From an uncultured Allobosea sp. (GTDB taxonomy: Bacteria; Pseudomonadota; Alphaproteobacteria; Rhizobiales; Beijerinckiaceae), in NCBI RefSeq assembly GCF_945957345.1, contig NZ_CAMFKW010000001.1, forward strand, positions 120,007 to 184,006: a stretch of DNA of 64,000 bases. Reading direction: 5' to 3'. The translations under genes and the position numbers were made by a program. Of this stretch, positions 43,103-51,552 are shown one piece after another; within the stretch, counting starts at the first letter, position 1; every line of letters begins with the position of its first letter. The notes under the pieces were generated by a model, which saw only the letters and a program-made list of their open reading frames with translations, was not told the origin of the DNA and ran no database searches.

Positions 43103-43417
43103 ATGATCCGCGTCAATCTCTACGAGCAGCTCAATGGCCGCGCCCGCGCTGTGCCGCGCTGGCAGGCCTGGCTCGCCATGGCAGCGAGCCTCGTCGTCGG
43201 CGTCACGCTGTTCCTGCTCGCTGCAAGCCTCGCGCTCATCCTGATCCCGGTCGTGCTGGTCGTTGGCGCGATCGCGGTCTGGCGCCTCAAGGCCAAGCTG
43301 AAGGCGGCCGGCATCGACCCCGCCAACCCGTTCGCAAACCAGCCGCGGCAGCCGGATCGCGTCGAGGTCATCGACGCCGAATACCGCATCATCGAGCCGG
43401 ACGAGCCGCGCCGCTGA
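43103..43417 (+). CDS. Small two-helix membrane protein
   Basis: The 104-residue protein has two closely spaced hydrophobic helices (about 20-65) and a polar C-terminal tail with VEVIDAEYRIIEPDEPRR. I recognise the type from Hyphomicrobiales but know no function. The start at 43103 has GAAGGGA upstream. The stop lies three bases from that of the convergent chrA gene. Confidence 0.65.
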   Translation: MIRVNLYEQLNGRARAVPRWQAWLAMAASLVVGVTLFLLAASLALILIPVVLVVGAIAVWRLKAKLKAAGIDPANPFANQPRQPDRVEVIDAEYRIIEPDEPRR

Positions 43418-43420
43418 GGC

Positions 43421-44818
43421 TTAGAATCCGCCCTTCAGCGCAACGCCGGCAACAGCACAGATCGCCAGAACCGGCATCATCCCGAGCTTGAAGCGCAGCA
43501 GCGCGACGGCCGCCCCGGCTGCCAGCACGGCCGCGCGCCAATCCAGCGAGGTCAGGACCGGCACTTCGGGGCTCATGCCGAGAATGGGCAGGCTGTAGAC
43601 CTCGCGAAAGAGGACGTGCAGCCCGAACCAGAGCGCGAGATTGGCGATAACGCCCACCACCGCGGCGGTGATCGCCCCGAGCGCCGCCGAAATCGCCCGG
43701 TTGCCGCGCAAAGCTTCGACATAAGGCGCGCCCAGGAAGATCCAGAGGAAGCAGGGCGCGAAGGTTACCCAGACCGTCAGCAGCGCCCCCAATCCGCCGG
43801 CGACGAGCGATGGCAGGCTGCCCGGTGCCCGTAACGCCGCGAGGAAACCGACGAATTCGAGCACGAGGATCAGCGGTCCCGGCGTCGTCTCGGCAAGGCC
43901 GAGCCCGTCCAGCATCTCGCCGGGAGCCAGCCAGCCGAAGCCCTCGACCGCCGCTTGTGCAACATAGGCCAGCGCCGCATAGGCGCCGCCGAAGGTCACG
44001 ACCGCCATCAGGCTGAAGAATCCGCCGATCTGCGTCCAGACGCTGGAAGAACCAGCCACCAGCCAGAACAGGGCGACGGGCCCGAGCCAGAGCGGCAGCC
44101 AGGTCATCAGCACGCGCGCTGCCCGTCCCGCTGAAGGCTTCACATGGTCGAGCTCTCCGCGCTCAAGCAGGCCATCGAGCAACCCGGCTCTCGCAGCGTC
44201 CGCGGCGCCACCCGCACCTGCCTTGCCTAACCAGCCAGGCCGGATGCGGTTGCCGACCCAGCCTGCGAGGGCCGCCAGCAGGACGATCAGCGGGAAGGGC
44301 AACTTGAACAGGAAGATGCCGGCGAAAGCGGCGACGGCGACGCCCACCATCGCACCGGTCTTCAGCGCCCGCCGACTGATCCTGAGGCCCGCCTCGATGA
44401 CGATGGCCAGCACCGCCGCCTTCACGCCGAAGAACACGCCGTCGATCAGCGGGACGTGGCGCCAGGTCACATAGAGAATGCTGAGGCCCAGCATCACCAG
44501 TGCGCCGGGCAGGATGAACAACAGTCCCGCGATCAGGCCGCCGATCGTCCGGTGCATCAACCAGCCGATATAGACGGCGAGCTGCTGCGCCTCCGGTCCG
44601 GGCAGCAGCATGCAGTAGTTCAGCGCATGGAGGAAGCGATCCTCGCCGATCCAGCGGCGTTCCTCCACCAGCTCCTTGTGCATCAGCGCGATCTGGCCGG
44701 CAGGTCCGCCGAAGGACAGAAGCCCGATCTTCGCCCAGATGCGGGTCGCCTCGCCAAGCGTCGGCAAGCGGTCCGCCGATTGCACTGCCATCTCGGCATC
44801 CGTTTCCACGGCGCTCAT
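43421..44818 (-). CDS. chrA: Chromate transporter
   Basis: The 465-residue protein has two CHR domains, as in long-chain ChrA chromate exporters. The first is marked by LLSFGGPAGQIALM and LLPGPEAQQLAVYIGW; the second by VVTFGGAYAALAYVAQ and ETTPGPLILVLEFVGF. It would expel chromate from the cytoplasm in exchange for protons. The middle has a polar linker (about 200-225) between the two halves. Its ATG overlaps the chrB stop by four bases, so the pair is coupled. Confidence 0.92.
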   Translation of the reverse strand: MSAVETDAEMAVQSADRLPTLGEATRIWAKIGLLSFGGPAGQIALMHKELVEERRWIGEDRFLHALNYCMLLPGPEAQQLAVYIGWLMHRTIGGLIAGLLFILPGALVMLGLSILYVTWRHVPLIDGVFFGVKAAVLAIVIEAGLRISRRALKTGAMVGVAVAAFAGIFLFKLPFPLIVLLAALAGWVGNRIRPGWLGKAGAGGAADAARAGLLDGLLERGELDHVKPSAGRAARVLMTWLPLWLGPVALFWLVAGSSSVWTQIGGFFSLMAVVTFGGAYAALAYVAQAAVEGFGWLAPGEMLDGLGLAETTPGPLILVLEFVGFLAALRAPGSLPSLVAGGLGALLTVWVTFAPCFLWIFLGAPYVEALRGNRAISAALGAITAAVVGVIANLALWFGLHVLFREVYSLPILGMSPEVPVLTSLDWRAAVLAAGAAVALLRFKLGMMPVLAICAVAGVALKGGF

Positions 44819-45648
44819 CGCTTCGCCTCCCCGGCCGGCTTCGGCACGGGCCAGTTATGGGTTTCCTCGCCCGCGTCACGGCACCAGCGATAGAAGGCGT
44901 CATAGAGCAGCATGCCGGCCTCGAGTTGTTCGAGATCGTGCTTGTACATGCGCGACAGCCCGAGCGAGGCTGCGAGCAGCCCGGCAGCCTGTGGCTCGGC
45001 CTCCAATGTCGCGGTATCCGCTGCCCGCACGATCCGCGCCAACCTGTCGAGCGCCGGCGAAGCCAGACGGAATTCCGCGATCATCGTGTCGAAGGTGCAG
45101 AGCGGCCCGCGATGGCTCCAGAACACGCCATCGATATCGAAGGGCGTGGCCCCGAAGCGATCGGCCACCGCCTCGACCTCGGACGCTGCAACGAAGAGGA
45201 ACACCGCCTGCCGATCGATGAAGCGTCGGATCAACCAGGGGCAGGCGATGCGATCGATTTTCGGCCGCGCCCGCGTCACCCAGACGCTGCCGCCGGACGG
45301 GCCCGGTGGCGGCAAACGTTCCGGGGAGAAGGTCAGCCCGCCGGCCTGGCGCCAGGCCTGATGCCCGCCTTCGAGGCTCTCGGCCGCTATGCCGCGATGG
45401 CGCAACCAGGCAGCGACGCCCTCACTGAGCTTGAGACCCTGGTGGCAGACGACCGCCACCCGGCGTTGGCCGGCATAGTCAGCTGCCCAATCCGCGACGG
45501 CGCGGTAATCGTGGCGAACCGAGGCGGGCAAGAAGGTCGGATCGGCGGCGACATCCTCGTCGATGCGGACATCGATGATCGCCGGCGCATCGGGAAGGCC
45601 GACCAGCCGTGACAGCTGGGCGACCGTGATCTGTTCGTTGGAAGACAT
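44815..45648 (-). CDS. Rhodanese-ChrB fusion protein
   Basis: The 277-residue protein joins a rhodanese-like domain (1-105; active-type Cys 68 in VVCHQGLKLS) to a ChrB C-terminal domain (120-277; SVWVTRARPKIDRIACPWLIRRFID). ChrB senses chromate and regulates or assists ChrA. The rhodanese loop is CHQGLKLS rather than CxxGxR, so sulfur transfer may be altered. The start at 45648 gives MSSNEQITV; the frame opens further up at 45690. It is the first gene of a two-gene chromate operon. Confidence 0.85.
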   Translation of the reverse strand: MSSNEQITVAQLSRLVGLPDAPAIIDVRIDEDVAADPTFLPASVRHDYRAVADWAADYAGQRRVAVVCHQGLKLSEGVAAWLRHRGIAAESLEGGHQAWRQAGGLTFSPERLPPPGPSGGSVWVTRARPKIDRIACPWLIRRFIDRQAVFLFVAASEVEAVADRFGATPFDIDGVFWSHRGPLCTFDTMIAEFRLASPALDRLARIVRAADTATLEAEPQAAGLLAASLGLSRMYKHDLEQLEAGMLLYDAFYRWCRDAGEETHNWPVPKPAGEAKR

Positions 45649-45747
45649 GGCTTGCGTCCATCCCGAAGTGAGGAAGTTGGACGCGAACATTGGGCCTAAG
45701 CCTCACGGGGTGGTCGCGATGCACCCCTTGGCGACGACTACACCACG

Positions 45748-45782
45748 GAGGCTCCGCCGGCGTCAACGCCGGCGGTGGCCTC
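45748..45782. terminator. Hairpin at the end of the CorC/HlyC-type gene
   Basis: GAGGC and CCGCCGGCG pair with CGCCGGCGG and GCCTC around TCAA (45748-45782), overlapping the stop codon of the gene that ends at 45781. It has no T-tract. It also sits just upstream of the chrB operon. Confidence 0.55.
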
Positions 45783-47058
45783 ACTCGATTCGGCTGACCA
45801 GGATCTTGTCGATGCGGCGGCCGTCGAGATCGACGACCTCGAAGCGCCAATGGCCCTTGTCGAAGCTCTCGCCGACATTCGGCAGATGGTTCATCTCGGC
45901 CAGGATGAAGCCGGCAACCGTCTGGAAATCGGCGTCGCGCGGGATCGGGATGCCGAGTTCGTGCGAGAACTCGTCGACCTGCATCCAGCCGGCCACGAGA
46001 TAGGAGCCGTCGGCGCGGGTCACGATTGCCGGCTCGTCCTCTTCCTCCTCCTGGAAGGCGCCGATGATCGCCTCCAGCACGTCGCCGGGCGTAATGATGC
46101 CCTCGAAATGACCGTACTCGTCGAAAACCAGCGCCATATGCACGCGGCTGGAGCGGATTTCGCGCAGCACATGCAGCGAGTCCGCCGTGTCCATCACGAT
46201 CGGCGCCTCCTGCACCAGCGCGCGCAGGTCCTGCGTGTCGCCGGACTGAAGAAACTCGATGAGATCCTTGACCAGAAGCACGCCGACGATCGCGTCGGCT
46301 TCGCCATCCTGCACCGGCAGGCGCGAGCGGCGGGTCGCGCGCAATTGCGCGCGGATTTCCTCGGCACTGTCTTCGAGATCGATGACATCGACCTCGCGGC
46401 GCGGCGTCATCAGCGCCCGGGCAGAGCGGTCGGCAAGGCGCATGACGCCAGCGATCATCTCGCGCTCGTCGCGCTCCAGCACACCGGCCGTCTCGGCCTC
46501 GGCGATGATGGTGCGCACCTCTTCCTCGGTGACCTTCTCCTCGGTCTCGCCCTTCTGGCCGAGCAGGCGCAGCACCGCCTTGCCGGAGATGTCGAGCAGA
46601 AAGACGATGGGCGCGCCGACCTTCGACAGCAGCGACATCGCCGGGGCGACGCGGGCCGCCACGCGCTCGGGGTCGCGCAGAGCGACCTGCTTCGGCACGA
46701 GTTCGCCGAGGATCAGCGAGAGATAGGTGATGACGACGACGACGATGCCGACGCCGAGCGTGTCGGAAGCGGATTGCGAGAAGCCATGCGTGCCCAGCCA
46801 TTCCGACAGGCGCGCGCCGAGCGTTGCGCCCGAGAACGCGCCCGAGAGGACGCCGACGAGCGTGATGCCGATCTGGACGGTGGAGAGAAAGCGGCCGGGA
46901 TCTTCCGCCAGCCGCAATGCAGTTGCAGCACCCTTGCTGCCCTGATCGCTGAGAACCTTGAGGCGTGCGCTGCGTGACGAAACCACGGCGAGTTCCGACA
47001 TCGAGAGGAGACCATTGACGATCGTCAGCGCCACGACGATCAGGATTTCGGTTAACAA
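45781..47058 (-). CDS. CNNM/CorC-type membrane protein (hemolysin family)
   Basis: The 425-residue protein has a DUF21/CNNM membrane domain of three to four helices (about 1-190, opening MLTEILIVVALTIVNGLLSMSELAVVSSRSARL), a CBS pair (about 205-335) and a CorC_HlyC domain (340-425). The family handles Mg2+ or Co2+ export or resistance; hemolysin naming is historic. The start is a TTG at 47058. A weak site and this rare codon leave the start somewhat open. It is divergent from the DUF938 gene. Confidence 0.86.
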   Translation of the reverse strand: MLTEILIVVALTIVNGLLSMSELAVVSSRSARLKVLSDQGSKGAATALRLAEDPGRFLSTVQIGITLVGVLSGAFSGATLGARLSEWLGTHGFSQSASDTLGVGIVVVVITYLSLILGELVPKQVALRDPERVAARVAPAMSLLSKVGAPIVFLLDISGKAVLRLLGQKGETEEKVTEEEVRTIIAEAETAGVLERDEREMIAGVMRLADRSARALMTPRREVDVIDLEDSAEEIRAQLRATRRSRLPVQDGEADAIVGVLLVKDLIEFLQSGDTQDLRALVQEAPIVMDTADSLHVLREIRSSRVHMALVFDEYGHFEGIITPGDVLEAIIGAFQEEEEDEPAIVTRADGSYLVAGWMQVDEFSHELGIPIPRDADFQTVAGFILAEMNHLPNVGESFDKGHWRFEVVDLDGRRIDKILVSRIE

Positions 47059-47166
47059 AACCAGCCTGCTTGCTGCGAAACCACGACATCTGGCGGCCCG
47101 CTTCCAGCCCCCTTATAGCGGATCGCGGCTCCAACGCGATGGGCCGGACGAAAGATTCGTGAGCGG

Positions 47167-47817
47167 ATGATGAGCAAGCCCAATTTCTGGCAGCCGGCCG
47201 CCGATGCAAAGGCCGGGACCGATCCGCGCTTGCGCGCGCCTTCCGCGCAGCGCAACCGCGACGCGATCCTCGCTGTATTGAGCGACATGCTCCCGCCTTC
47301 CGGGCTTGTACTGGAGATCGCCTCCGGCTCCGGAGAGCATGCCGTGCATTTCGCCAGCGCCCTGCCCGGCCTGACCTTCCAGCCGAGCGATCCCTCGCCG
47401 GATGCGGTGACAAGCATCGCGGCCTGGACGACGGAATCCGGCCTCGCCAATATCCTCCCGCCGCTGATCCTCGACGCGGCCGCATCGGATTGGCCGGTCG
47501 CACGCGCCGACGCGATCCTCTGCATCAACATGATCCATATCGCGCCATGGACGGCGGCCGAGGGGCTGTTCCGGCAAGCGGGGCGCCTCCTGAAATCCGG
47601 CCAGCCGTTCTATCTCTACGGCCCCTATCGCCGGCCGGACCGGCCACTGGAGCCGAGCAATGCAGCTTTCGACGAGAGCCTGCGCAGCCGCGACCCGGCC
47701 TGGGGCCTGCGCGATCTCGACGCGCTCGCGGCCCTTGGCGCAACGAACGGCTTCGAGGCGCCTGAGATCATCGAGATGCCCGCGAACAACCTGAGCCTGA
47801 TCTTCAGGAAGAACTGA
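47167..47817 (+). CDS. DUF938 SAM-dependent methyltransferase-like protein
   Basis: The 216-residue protein has a class I methyltransferase fold. LVLEIASGSGEHAVHFAS (about 47-64) is motif I for S-adenosylmethionine, and the DUF938-typical INMIHIAPW follows. The substrate is unknown. A double ATG starts the frame at 47167, with GAGCGG just before. tRNA-Leu follows in the opposite strand. Confidence 0.88.
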   Translation: MMSKPNFWQPAADAKAGTDPRLRAPSAQRNRDAILAVLSDMLPPSGLVLEIASGSGEHAVHFASALPGLTFQPSDPSPDAVTSIAAWTTESGLANILPPLILDAAASDWPVARADAILCINMIHIAPWTAAEGLFRQAGRLLKSGQPFYLYGPYRRPDRPLEPSNAAFDESLRSRDPAWGLRDLDALAALGATNGFEAPEIIEMPANNLSLIFRKN

Positions 47818-47864
47818 CTGCTAGCTGAGAGGCGATCACACCGCTGGAATCACTTGTGGGAAGA

Positions 47865-47951
47865 TGGTGCGGACGGCGGGACTCGAACCCGCAAGCCTTT
47901 GAAGGCGCAAGATTTTAAGTCTCGTGCGTCTACCAGTTTCGCCACGTCCGC
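47865..47951 (-). tRNA. tRNA-Leu (TAA)
   Basis: On the minus strand a class II tRNA runs from 47951 to 47865. Acceptor GCGGACG pairs with CGTCCGC, the discriminator is A and CCA is encoded (47867-47865). The anticodon loop CTTAAAA puts TAA at 47917-47915, and the long variable arm is TGCGCCTTCAAAGGCTTGC-like. Confidence 0.96.
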
Positions 47952-48005
47952 GGGCGAGACAGCGATAGCGGGCAGGCGCAGTTGGCGCAAGCCTCGGCAA
48001 GACGT

Positions 48006-48662
48006 TCAATGCGGGCGGGCGGGTTTGTACCACTCGACCCCGTCGGGATCGACATAGAGGCCGGGTTTCACGTCGGAGCCGATGGTCTTCTCCTCCATCG
48101 GGACGCGCACCGTGTCGTCCCGGTCGCCGCGCTTGATATAGGGCGCACCGCTCTGAGCGGAATGGCCGTGGTTGCCGCGGCCGACGCTGTTCACCTGGCC
48201 GATGATGCCGCGCCGCCCGGCGACCTTGTCCTGCAATTCCGTCACCGAACGTCCCGCGAAAGCGACCTTGGCCGTGCCCTCGACCACCGGCACGGCCCGG
48301 CGCGCGGCGCCTTCACCCGTCACCCGGACGCCTATGAAGCGCGGCACATAAGTTGCCCCGCCCTTGCCGAAGGATTCCCAGCCGCCGGCCGAGACGATCT
48401 GCGCGCCGCAGCGCTTGTGGCTGCGCTCGCAGGCCGCGCGCGAGCCGTAGCGCGGCGCCGCCTGCTCGAATTCGGCCCGCGCATTGCGATAGGCGAATTC
48501 GCATTGCTCCGCCGTCAGCTTGCCGGCCTCGACGCATTCGTCGCGGCGCACATAGACCGCAGGCTGGGACTGCGCGGCGAGGTCGGCCGGCCCCGTCAGC
48601 GACAGAACGGGCGCGAGGGTGGCGACGCGCAAAAGCGCCAGGGCGGAACCCGGAATCATCAT
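48006..48662 (-). CDS. DUF1190 protein
   Basis: The 218-residue protein has a signal-like N-terminal segment (about 6-30) and then the DUF1190 (YgiB-type) cysteine pattern VYVRRDECVEAGKLTAEQC, ending in HKRCGAQIV. DUF1190 proteins are envelope proteins of unknown role. A C-terminal region with charged tails follows. The start at 48662 is the double ATG just before the signal; the frame continues to 48821 over the end of the acyl ligase gene. It is downstream of that gene on the same strand. Confidence 0.75.
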   Translation of the reverse strand: MMIPGSALALLRVATLAPVLSLTGPADLAAQSQPAVYVRRDECVEAGKLTAEQCEFAYRNARAEFEQAAPRYGSRAACERSHKRCGAQIVSAGGWESFGKGGATYVPRFIGVRVTGEGAARRAVPVVEGTAKVAFAGRSVTELQDKVAGRRGIIGQVNSVGRGNHGHSAQSGAPYIKRGDRDDTVRVPMEEKTIGSDVKPGLYVDPDGVEWYKPARPH

Positions 48663-48709
48663 GCGGCGTAATAGAATTACAATTGTGGCATTACCGCAGC
48701 GAACCAGCC

Positions 48710-50275
48710 TCACAGCAGCGACCTCCGCGACGCCGCAAGCTCCCGCGTCGAGCCGTAATCGATCTTGCCGTTGCCGAGCACCGGGATGGCCTGCGTCACC
48801 AGGATCGCACGCGGCACCCACAATTCCGGGAAGCCCTGCGCCTTCGCCGCCTCCTGCAGCGTCGCGCGGTCGGCATCCGGCGTCTCGGTGACGAGGACGA
48901 GCTGCTCGCCCTTGCGTGCGTCGGGCAGTGCGACGACGACATGATTCTGGTCCGGCCAGACCTTGGCGACCATGGTCTCGACCGCCGCGAGCGAGACCAT
49001 CTCGCCGCCGAGCTTGGCGAAGCGCTTGGCCCGCCCGCGGATCGAGACGAAGCCATCCTCGATCACGACGATGTCGCCGGTATCGTGCCAGCCGCCCTCC
49101 GGCGAGATGATGCGGCCGGGCTGGTCGGGATCGAGATAGCCGGCCATGACGTTCGGCCCGCGCACGGTGAGCCGCCCGCCCTCATGGATGCCCTCGACAG
49201 GCTCCAGCTTGGCCTCGATGCCGGGCAGGAGCTTGCCAACCGTGCCCTCCCGGATCGCGGCTGGCGTATTGACGGCCAGCACCGGCGAGCACTCGGTGCA
49301 GCCATAGCCTTCGAGGATGGTAGTGCCATAGGGCTCCCACATCCGCCTGGTCTCGGCCTTCACCCGCTCTGCCCCGGCCACGACATAGCGCACGCTGCCG
49401 AGATCGTTCTTTTCTGCAGCGCGCGCGTACCCCTGCAAAAATGTATCGGTGGCGAGCAGGAAGGTCGCCTTCATGTCGCCGATCAGCTTCGGCACCTGCT
49501 TGTAATGCAGCGGGCTCGGATAGAGCACGACCTTCATGCCGTGCAGCAGCGGCACCATCATCCCGGCCGTCAGACCGAAAGAATGGAAGGCCGGCAGCGG
49601 GTTCATGAAGACGTCGTGCTCGGATATCGCGCCGGCCGCATGGGCGAAGACCTGCCTGGCATTCGAGACGATATTGGCATGGCTCAGCGCCACGCCCTTC
49701 GGCTTGCCCTCGGTGCCCGAGGTGAACAGGATCACCGCGGTATCGTCGGGCTGTGCTTCGTAGGAGCGGTGAACGAGGCCCGGCGCCAGGCTCTGCAAAG
49801 CGCCGAGTGCCTTGTCCAGGCTGGTGATCTCCTTGCGGACATCCTCAAGATAGACGATGCATCGCCCCTCGCCGAGCGCCGCGATCTCCTCGTCCAGCTT
49901 GCCCTGGTCGACGAAGCGGCGCGAGGTCACGATGGTCTTGAGCTGCGCCAGCTCCGCCGCCGCGCGCAGGTTGCGGACGCCGGCCGTGAAGTTCAGCAGC
50001 GCCGGCACCCGGCCATAGGCGAAGAGCGAGAACAGCGTCACCGCCATGCCCTGCATGTTCGGCAGCAGCACGCCGACATGTTCCTTTGGAGCGGTCAGCG
50101 CTGCAAGCTTGCGCCCGAGCACCAGCGCGCCGAGCACGAGCCGGCCATAGGTGATCGGCTGGCGCTCGGGATCCTCCAGCGCGATGCGGCCCTTGCCATG
50201 GCGCGCGACGGTCTGAAGCAGGGCGCGAAAGATCGTGATCCGTGCGCCCGTGGCGTCGAAGCTGGTGGCGGCCAT
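48710..50275 (-). CDS. Aas-like AMP-forming acyl ligase
   Basis: The 521-residue protein is an ANL-superfamily adenylating enzyme: ATP loop LFTSGTEGKPKG (183-194), LEGYGCTECSP, the hinge DTGDIVVIEDGFVSIRGR, and the C-terminal lysine in GNGKIDYG. The sequence style (LLNFTAGVRNLRAA) is that of the ligase half of Aas (acylglycerophosphoethanolamine acyltransferase/acyl-ACP synthetase) but lacks the N-terminal acyltransferase domain. It probably activates fatty acids for ACP or lysolipids. It is the first gene of a unit with DUF1190 and divergent from the DUF2239 pair. Confidence 0.85.
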   Translation of the reverse strand: MAATSFDATGARITIFRALLQTVARHGKGRIALEDPERQPITYGRLVLGALVLGRKLAALTAPKEHVGVLLPNMQGMAVTLFSLFAYGRVPALLNFTAGVRNLRAAAELAQLKTIVTSRRFVDQGKLDEEIAALGEGRCIVYLEDVRKEITSLDKALGALQSLAPGLVHRSYEAQPDDTAVILFTSGTEGKPKGVALSHANIVSNARQVFAHAAGAISEHDVFMNPLPAFHSFGLTAGMMVPLLHGMKVVLYPSPLHYKQVPKLIGDMKATFLLATDTFLQGYARAAEKNDLGSVRYVVAGAERVKAETRRMWEPYGTTILEGYGCTECSPVLAVNTPAAIREGTVGKLLPGIEAKLEPVEGIHEGGRLTVRGPNVMAGYLDPDQPGRIISPEGGWHDTGDIVVIEDGFVSIRGRAKRFAKLGGEMVSLAAVETMVAKVWPDQNHVVVALPDARKGEQLVLVTETPDADRATLQEAAKAQGFPELWVPRAILVTQAIPVLGNGKIDYGSTRELAASRRSLL

Positions 50276-50409
50276 ATCTGGCGCGTCTCCCGGTCGGCGT
50301 TTCCTCTGCAGGTCAAACTAGTGGGATCGGTACTGGTTTCAAAGCCGGTCTGGCCTCCTTCCGATTCTTTCACAGAGGGAAAGTCAGTCGGCATCAGGGT
50401 CGATAAATT

Positions 50410-50449
50410 TTATCCGGATCATATTGTAATAAATAATTTACCCGGATAA
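50410..50449 (+). promoter_or_regulatory. Two TTATCCGGATAA-like palindromes before the DUF2239 gene
   Basis: TTATCCGGATCA (50410-50421) and TTACCCGGATAA (50438-50449) each match the palindrome TTATCCGGATAA at 11 of 12 bases and lie 28 bases centre to centre in an AT-rich stretch, 25-64 bases before the ATG at 50474. The arrangement suggests cooperative binding by a dimeric regulator overlapping the promoter. Confidence 0.6.
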
Positions 50450-50473
50450 TAATCCCGCAATCAAGGAGCCCCG

Positions 50474-51073
50474 ATGTCCCAGCCGACACCCCATACCGCC
50501 TTCCGCGACACCACCCGCATCGCCAGCGGATCGCTCGCGACCGTCGCACTGGCCGTCAGAACCACCCTCGCGATGGAGCCCACAGCCGCGATCCTCGTCT
50601 TCGACGATGCCACCGGCAAGGTCGTCGATCTCGACCTGCGCGGTAGCGATATCGAGATCGCGGCGCGCTACACGCCCAAAGGCAGCGAGACGGGAACCGC
50701 GAATGACGACGCCCCGCGCGGCCGGGGGCGCCCGAAGCTCGGCGTCATCGCCCGCGAAGTGACCTTGCTGCCACGCCATTGGGACTGGCTTGCCCTTCAG
50801 CCGGGCGGCGCCTCGCAGGCCCTGCGACGCCTCGTCGACGACGCGCGCAAAAGCGATGGCGGCCGCAGCCAAACACGGGCGGCGCAAGAACGCGCCTACG
50901 CTTTCATCGCGACGATGGCGGGAGACCGCGAAGGTTTCGAGGAAGCCTCCCGCGCCCTCTTCGCCGGAGACGATGCGCGCTTCGCCGAGCACAGCCGAAG
51001 CTGGCCCGCCGATATCCGAGCCTATGCGCGGGAGTTGATCACTGGCCCCGCCCTCCCGGAACCGACGCCGTGA
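50474..51073 (+). CDS. DUF2239 family protein
   Basis: The 199-residue protein matches DUF2239. The core includes AAILVFDDATGKVVDLDLRGS (about 38-58) and RGRPKLGVIAREVTLLPRHWDWLALQPGGASQALRRLVDDAR (about 83-124), a basic segment followed by helices. No catalytic motif is visible. The latter region looks like a possible DNA-binding ribbon-helix-helix-type element, and two palindromes precede the gene, so autoregulation is plausible; this is inference. AAGGAG precedes the ATG. The stop overlaps the next start. Confidence 0.82.
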   Translation: MSQPTPHTAFRDTTRIASGSLATVALAVRTTLAMEPTAAILVFDDATGKVVDLDLRGSDIEIAARYTPKGSETGTANDDAPRGRGRPKLGVIAREVTLLPRHWDWLALQPGGASQALRRLVDDARKSDGGRSQTRAAQERAYAFIATMAGDREGFEEASRALFAGDDARFAEHSRSWPADIRAYARELITGPALPEPTP

Positions 51074-51441
51074 CCGCCTATCTCGCTCCGAGCTGGGAAG
51101 CCGGCCGCGATCTCTTCCGCCGCAACATCGTCGGCGAGGTCGTGATGCTCAATCTCCTGCGCTTCCGCGACATCGCCGACTATGCCGCCACGCCGGAACT
51201 GACCCCGACGGGAGCCATGCTCTTCATCGGCGAAGGCGGGCCGTTCTTCATCGGCCCGGAGAACGAGCGCTGGGACCGCGCGATGCTGGTTCGGCAGTCC
51301 TCGGTGCAGAACTTCATCGCCTTCGCCAGCCATGAGGGCTATCTCGCGGGTTACGGGCATCGCCTGGCAGCCATAGAGGATTCCCGTTTGCTGCCGCTGG
51401 TCGCGATGGCCCCGCCTTCGGCAACCGGCGTCGCGGCATAG
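51070..51441 (+). CDS. DUF1330-like small protein
   Basis: The 123-residue protein has the dimeric alpha-beta barrel look of DUF1330 proteins, with GEVVMLNLLRFRDIADY near residue 20-36 and FASHEGYLAGYGHRLAAIEDSRLLPL at the end. The function is unknown. The start is a GTG at 51070 that overlaps the upstream TGA (GTGA, 51070-51073), so it is translationally coupled to DUF2239 and likely works with it. Confidence 0.72.
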   Translation: MTAYLAPSWEAGRDLFRRNIVGEVVMLNLLRFRDIADYAATPELTPTGAMLFIGEGGPFFIGPENERWDRAMLVRQSSVQNFIAFASHEGYLAGYGHRLAAIEDSRLLPLVAMAPPSATGVAA

Positions 51442-51552
51442 GCGCAACGCCGGGGCGGGCTGCGCCCGGCGCCATTGCGGCGCTTCATGCAGGCGGGCAT
51501 AGCAGCGCCGTCGCTCAACCGCCTGCATCGCTTTGCCGAAAGCCGCCTATCC

